From positions 1 to 6,091 of the forward strand of contig LJUD01000207.1 of assembly GCA_001304035.1 (NCBI GenBank): a stretch of 6,091 bases of DNA, read 5' to 3'. Shown one piece after another: positions 5,491 to 6,091 of this stretch. The position numbers and the translations under genes are program-made. The DNA is from a bacterium SM23_31 (GTDB taxonomy: Bacteria; SM23-31). Every line of letters begins with the position of its first letter. The first letter of the stretch is position 1. Below the pieces are notes generated by a model, which did not search any database, was not told where the DNA came from, and worked only from the letters and a program-made list of their open reading frames with translations.

Positions 5491-5540
5491 GCAACCATCA
5501 ACTTCGATAAGTCCATTATGAATTTTTTTGATGGCATTGC
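5491..5540. repeat. Imperfect long stem-loop in the spacer upstream of the hydrolase
   Basis: GCAACCATCA (5491-5500) pairs with TGATGG-CA-TTGC (5529-5540): ten pairs interrupted by a two-base bulge, around a 28-base loop. Inside the loop, ACTT (5501-5504) pairs with AAGT (5509-5512) around CGAT. No T-run follows on the - strand, so it is not a standard intrinsic terminator. It could be a processed mRNA structure between the small gene and the hydrolase, or a repeat remnant. Confidence 0.35.
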
Positions 5541-5553
5541 TTGTCTTTTGAAA

Positions 5554-5739
5554 TTAATTATATTTTGATATAAATTCAATAAGCTGTTCTAAAGAAAACT
5601 CCCGGGTTTCAGTTTGATAAATATGTACGCTTTCTAAATGATTTATTTCTTTATTTAATTCATTTAATTCAAAAGGAAATGGATTTGGTCTTTGTGTACC
5701 ACTACATAATGGATTTATTTTATTTATCATAAATATCAT
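5554..5739 (-). CDS. Small hypothetical protein (61 residues) coupled to the M20 gene
   Basis: I do not recognise this protein. It is hydrophilic with a Pro/Asn-rich start (NPLCSGTQRPNPFPFELN) and a likely amphipathic C-terminal helix (FSLEQLIEFISKYN), with no signal peptide or membrane segment. Its ATG at 5739 overlaps the TGA stop of the upstream amidohydrolase in an ATGA arrangement, and an AGGTGG (5748-5743) lies only three bases before it, so coupled translation is possible. A second ATG three codons later (5730) is 12 bases from the same site. The sequence is markedly more AT-rich than the M20 gene, so this may instead be a chance open frame in the spacer. Confidence 0.4.
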   Translation of the reverse strand: MIFMINKINPLCSGTQRPNPFPFELNELNKEINHLESVHIYQTETREFSLEQLIEFISKYN

Positions 5740-6091
5740 TGCCCACCTGCTTTCAAATAATCCATTAGCAAATTCGTCATAACGCGCATGCCGACAGGGA
5801 TGCAGGAGTCATCCGCCATGAATGTGGGATTGTGGTGTCCGCCGGAGGTAGTGCCGGGTTTGACTGAGCCGAGCCAGTAGAATAAACCGGGTATTTCGTT
5901 AGCATAGTATGCAAAATCTTCGCCGCCCATGGTCGGATCGCAAGTGATGACGTTTTCTTTACCCATGACTCGTTCCATACTCGGCAGCATCTTTTTCGCT
6001 AAATCGGGGTCGTTGATTGTTGCCGGAGTGCCGCGGTTATAGCTAAATTTAAACGTTCCGCCGTATGATGTTGTAATACCTTCAAGTATTT
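5736..6091 (-). CDS. M20-family metallo-amidohydrolase, C-terminal part, 5' end outside window
   Basis: The frame is open to the right edge, well past the internal ATG at 5990, so the N-terminal part is missing; 117 residues are visible. The segment YNRGTPATINDPDLAKK followed by MLPSMERVMG matches the end of the M20 dimerisation domain and its return to the catalytic domain. MGGEDFAYYANEIPGLFYWLG is the family's G-G-E-D-F-[AS] signature, and GGHHNPTFMADDSCIPVGMRV carries the C-terminal metal-binding His region with the usual H-N-P-x-F and x-D-x-x-x-x-x-G pattern. This is typical of the hippurate hydrolase / N-acyl-amino-acid amidohydrolase / IAA-amino-acid hydrolase branch (peptidase M20D), which cleaves N-acyl groups from amino acids using two metal ions. 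Substrate and the presence of a signal peptide cannot be judged from this part. Confidence 0.93.
   Translation of the reverse strand, partial: ILEGITTSYGGTFKFSYNRGTPATINDPDLAKKMLPSMERVMGKENVITCDPTMGGEDFAYYANEIPGLFYWLGSVKPGTTSGGHHNPTFMADDSCIPVGMRVMTNLLMDYLKAGGQ

Overview
The window comes from a Gram-negative (diderm) bacterium of moderate to low GC content. The evidence is the C-terminal barrel of a BamA/TamA-type outer-membrane insertase at the left edge and at least one well-formed lipoprotein signal. The two propeller proteins share a header (YTVEIKDDVRH...) and a GNIYVxDxGNYRVQK repeat style that I associate with FCB-type or candidate-phylum bacteria (Calditrichota, KSB1, Ignavibacteria-like). 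That placement is inference; no rRNA or marker gene is present to settle it.

Layout. (1) Positions 1-882, + strand: the 3' end of an Omp85-family gene, then a small MTH1187/YkoF-type thiamine-binding protein. (2) Positions 890-1463, - strand, convergent with the previous gene: a RelE/ParE-type toxin with its ribbon-helix-helix antitoxin. The antitoxin is upstream, overlaps the toxin, and is preceded by three evenly spaced ATGTA boxes that look like its operator. (3) Positions 1464-1965: about 500 bases without a convincing gene, holding a compact palindromic repeat cluster (1554-1636), an imperfect direct repeat, and a weak AT-rich terminator candidate for the next operon. (4) Positions 1966-4237, - strand: two tandem paralogous 376-residue exported six-bladed beta-propeller (NHL-like) proteins, 10 bases apart and presumably cotranscribed. 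(5) Positions 4412-5374, - strand: an exported or membrane-anchored alpha/beta hydrolase with a complete catalytic triad. (6) Positions 5554-6091, - strand: a small hypothetical protein whose start codon overlaps the stop of an M20-family amidohydrolase, which runs off the right edge.

The genes do not form one obvious pathway. The envelope theme (Omp85, exported propellers, exported hydrolase) is interrupted by a toxin-antitoxin module and a repeat-rich spacer. No CRISPR array, transposase, rRNA or tRNA gene was found. The most notable signals are the near-identical 59-bp block in the 5' parts of two otherwise diverged propeller genes, the triple ATGTA operator candidate, the toxin gene without an ATG start, and the palindrome cluster. 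I do not see a convincing new multi-gene system.
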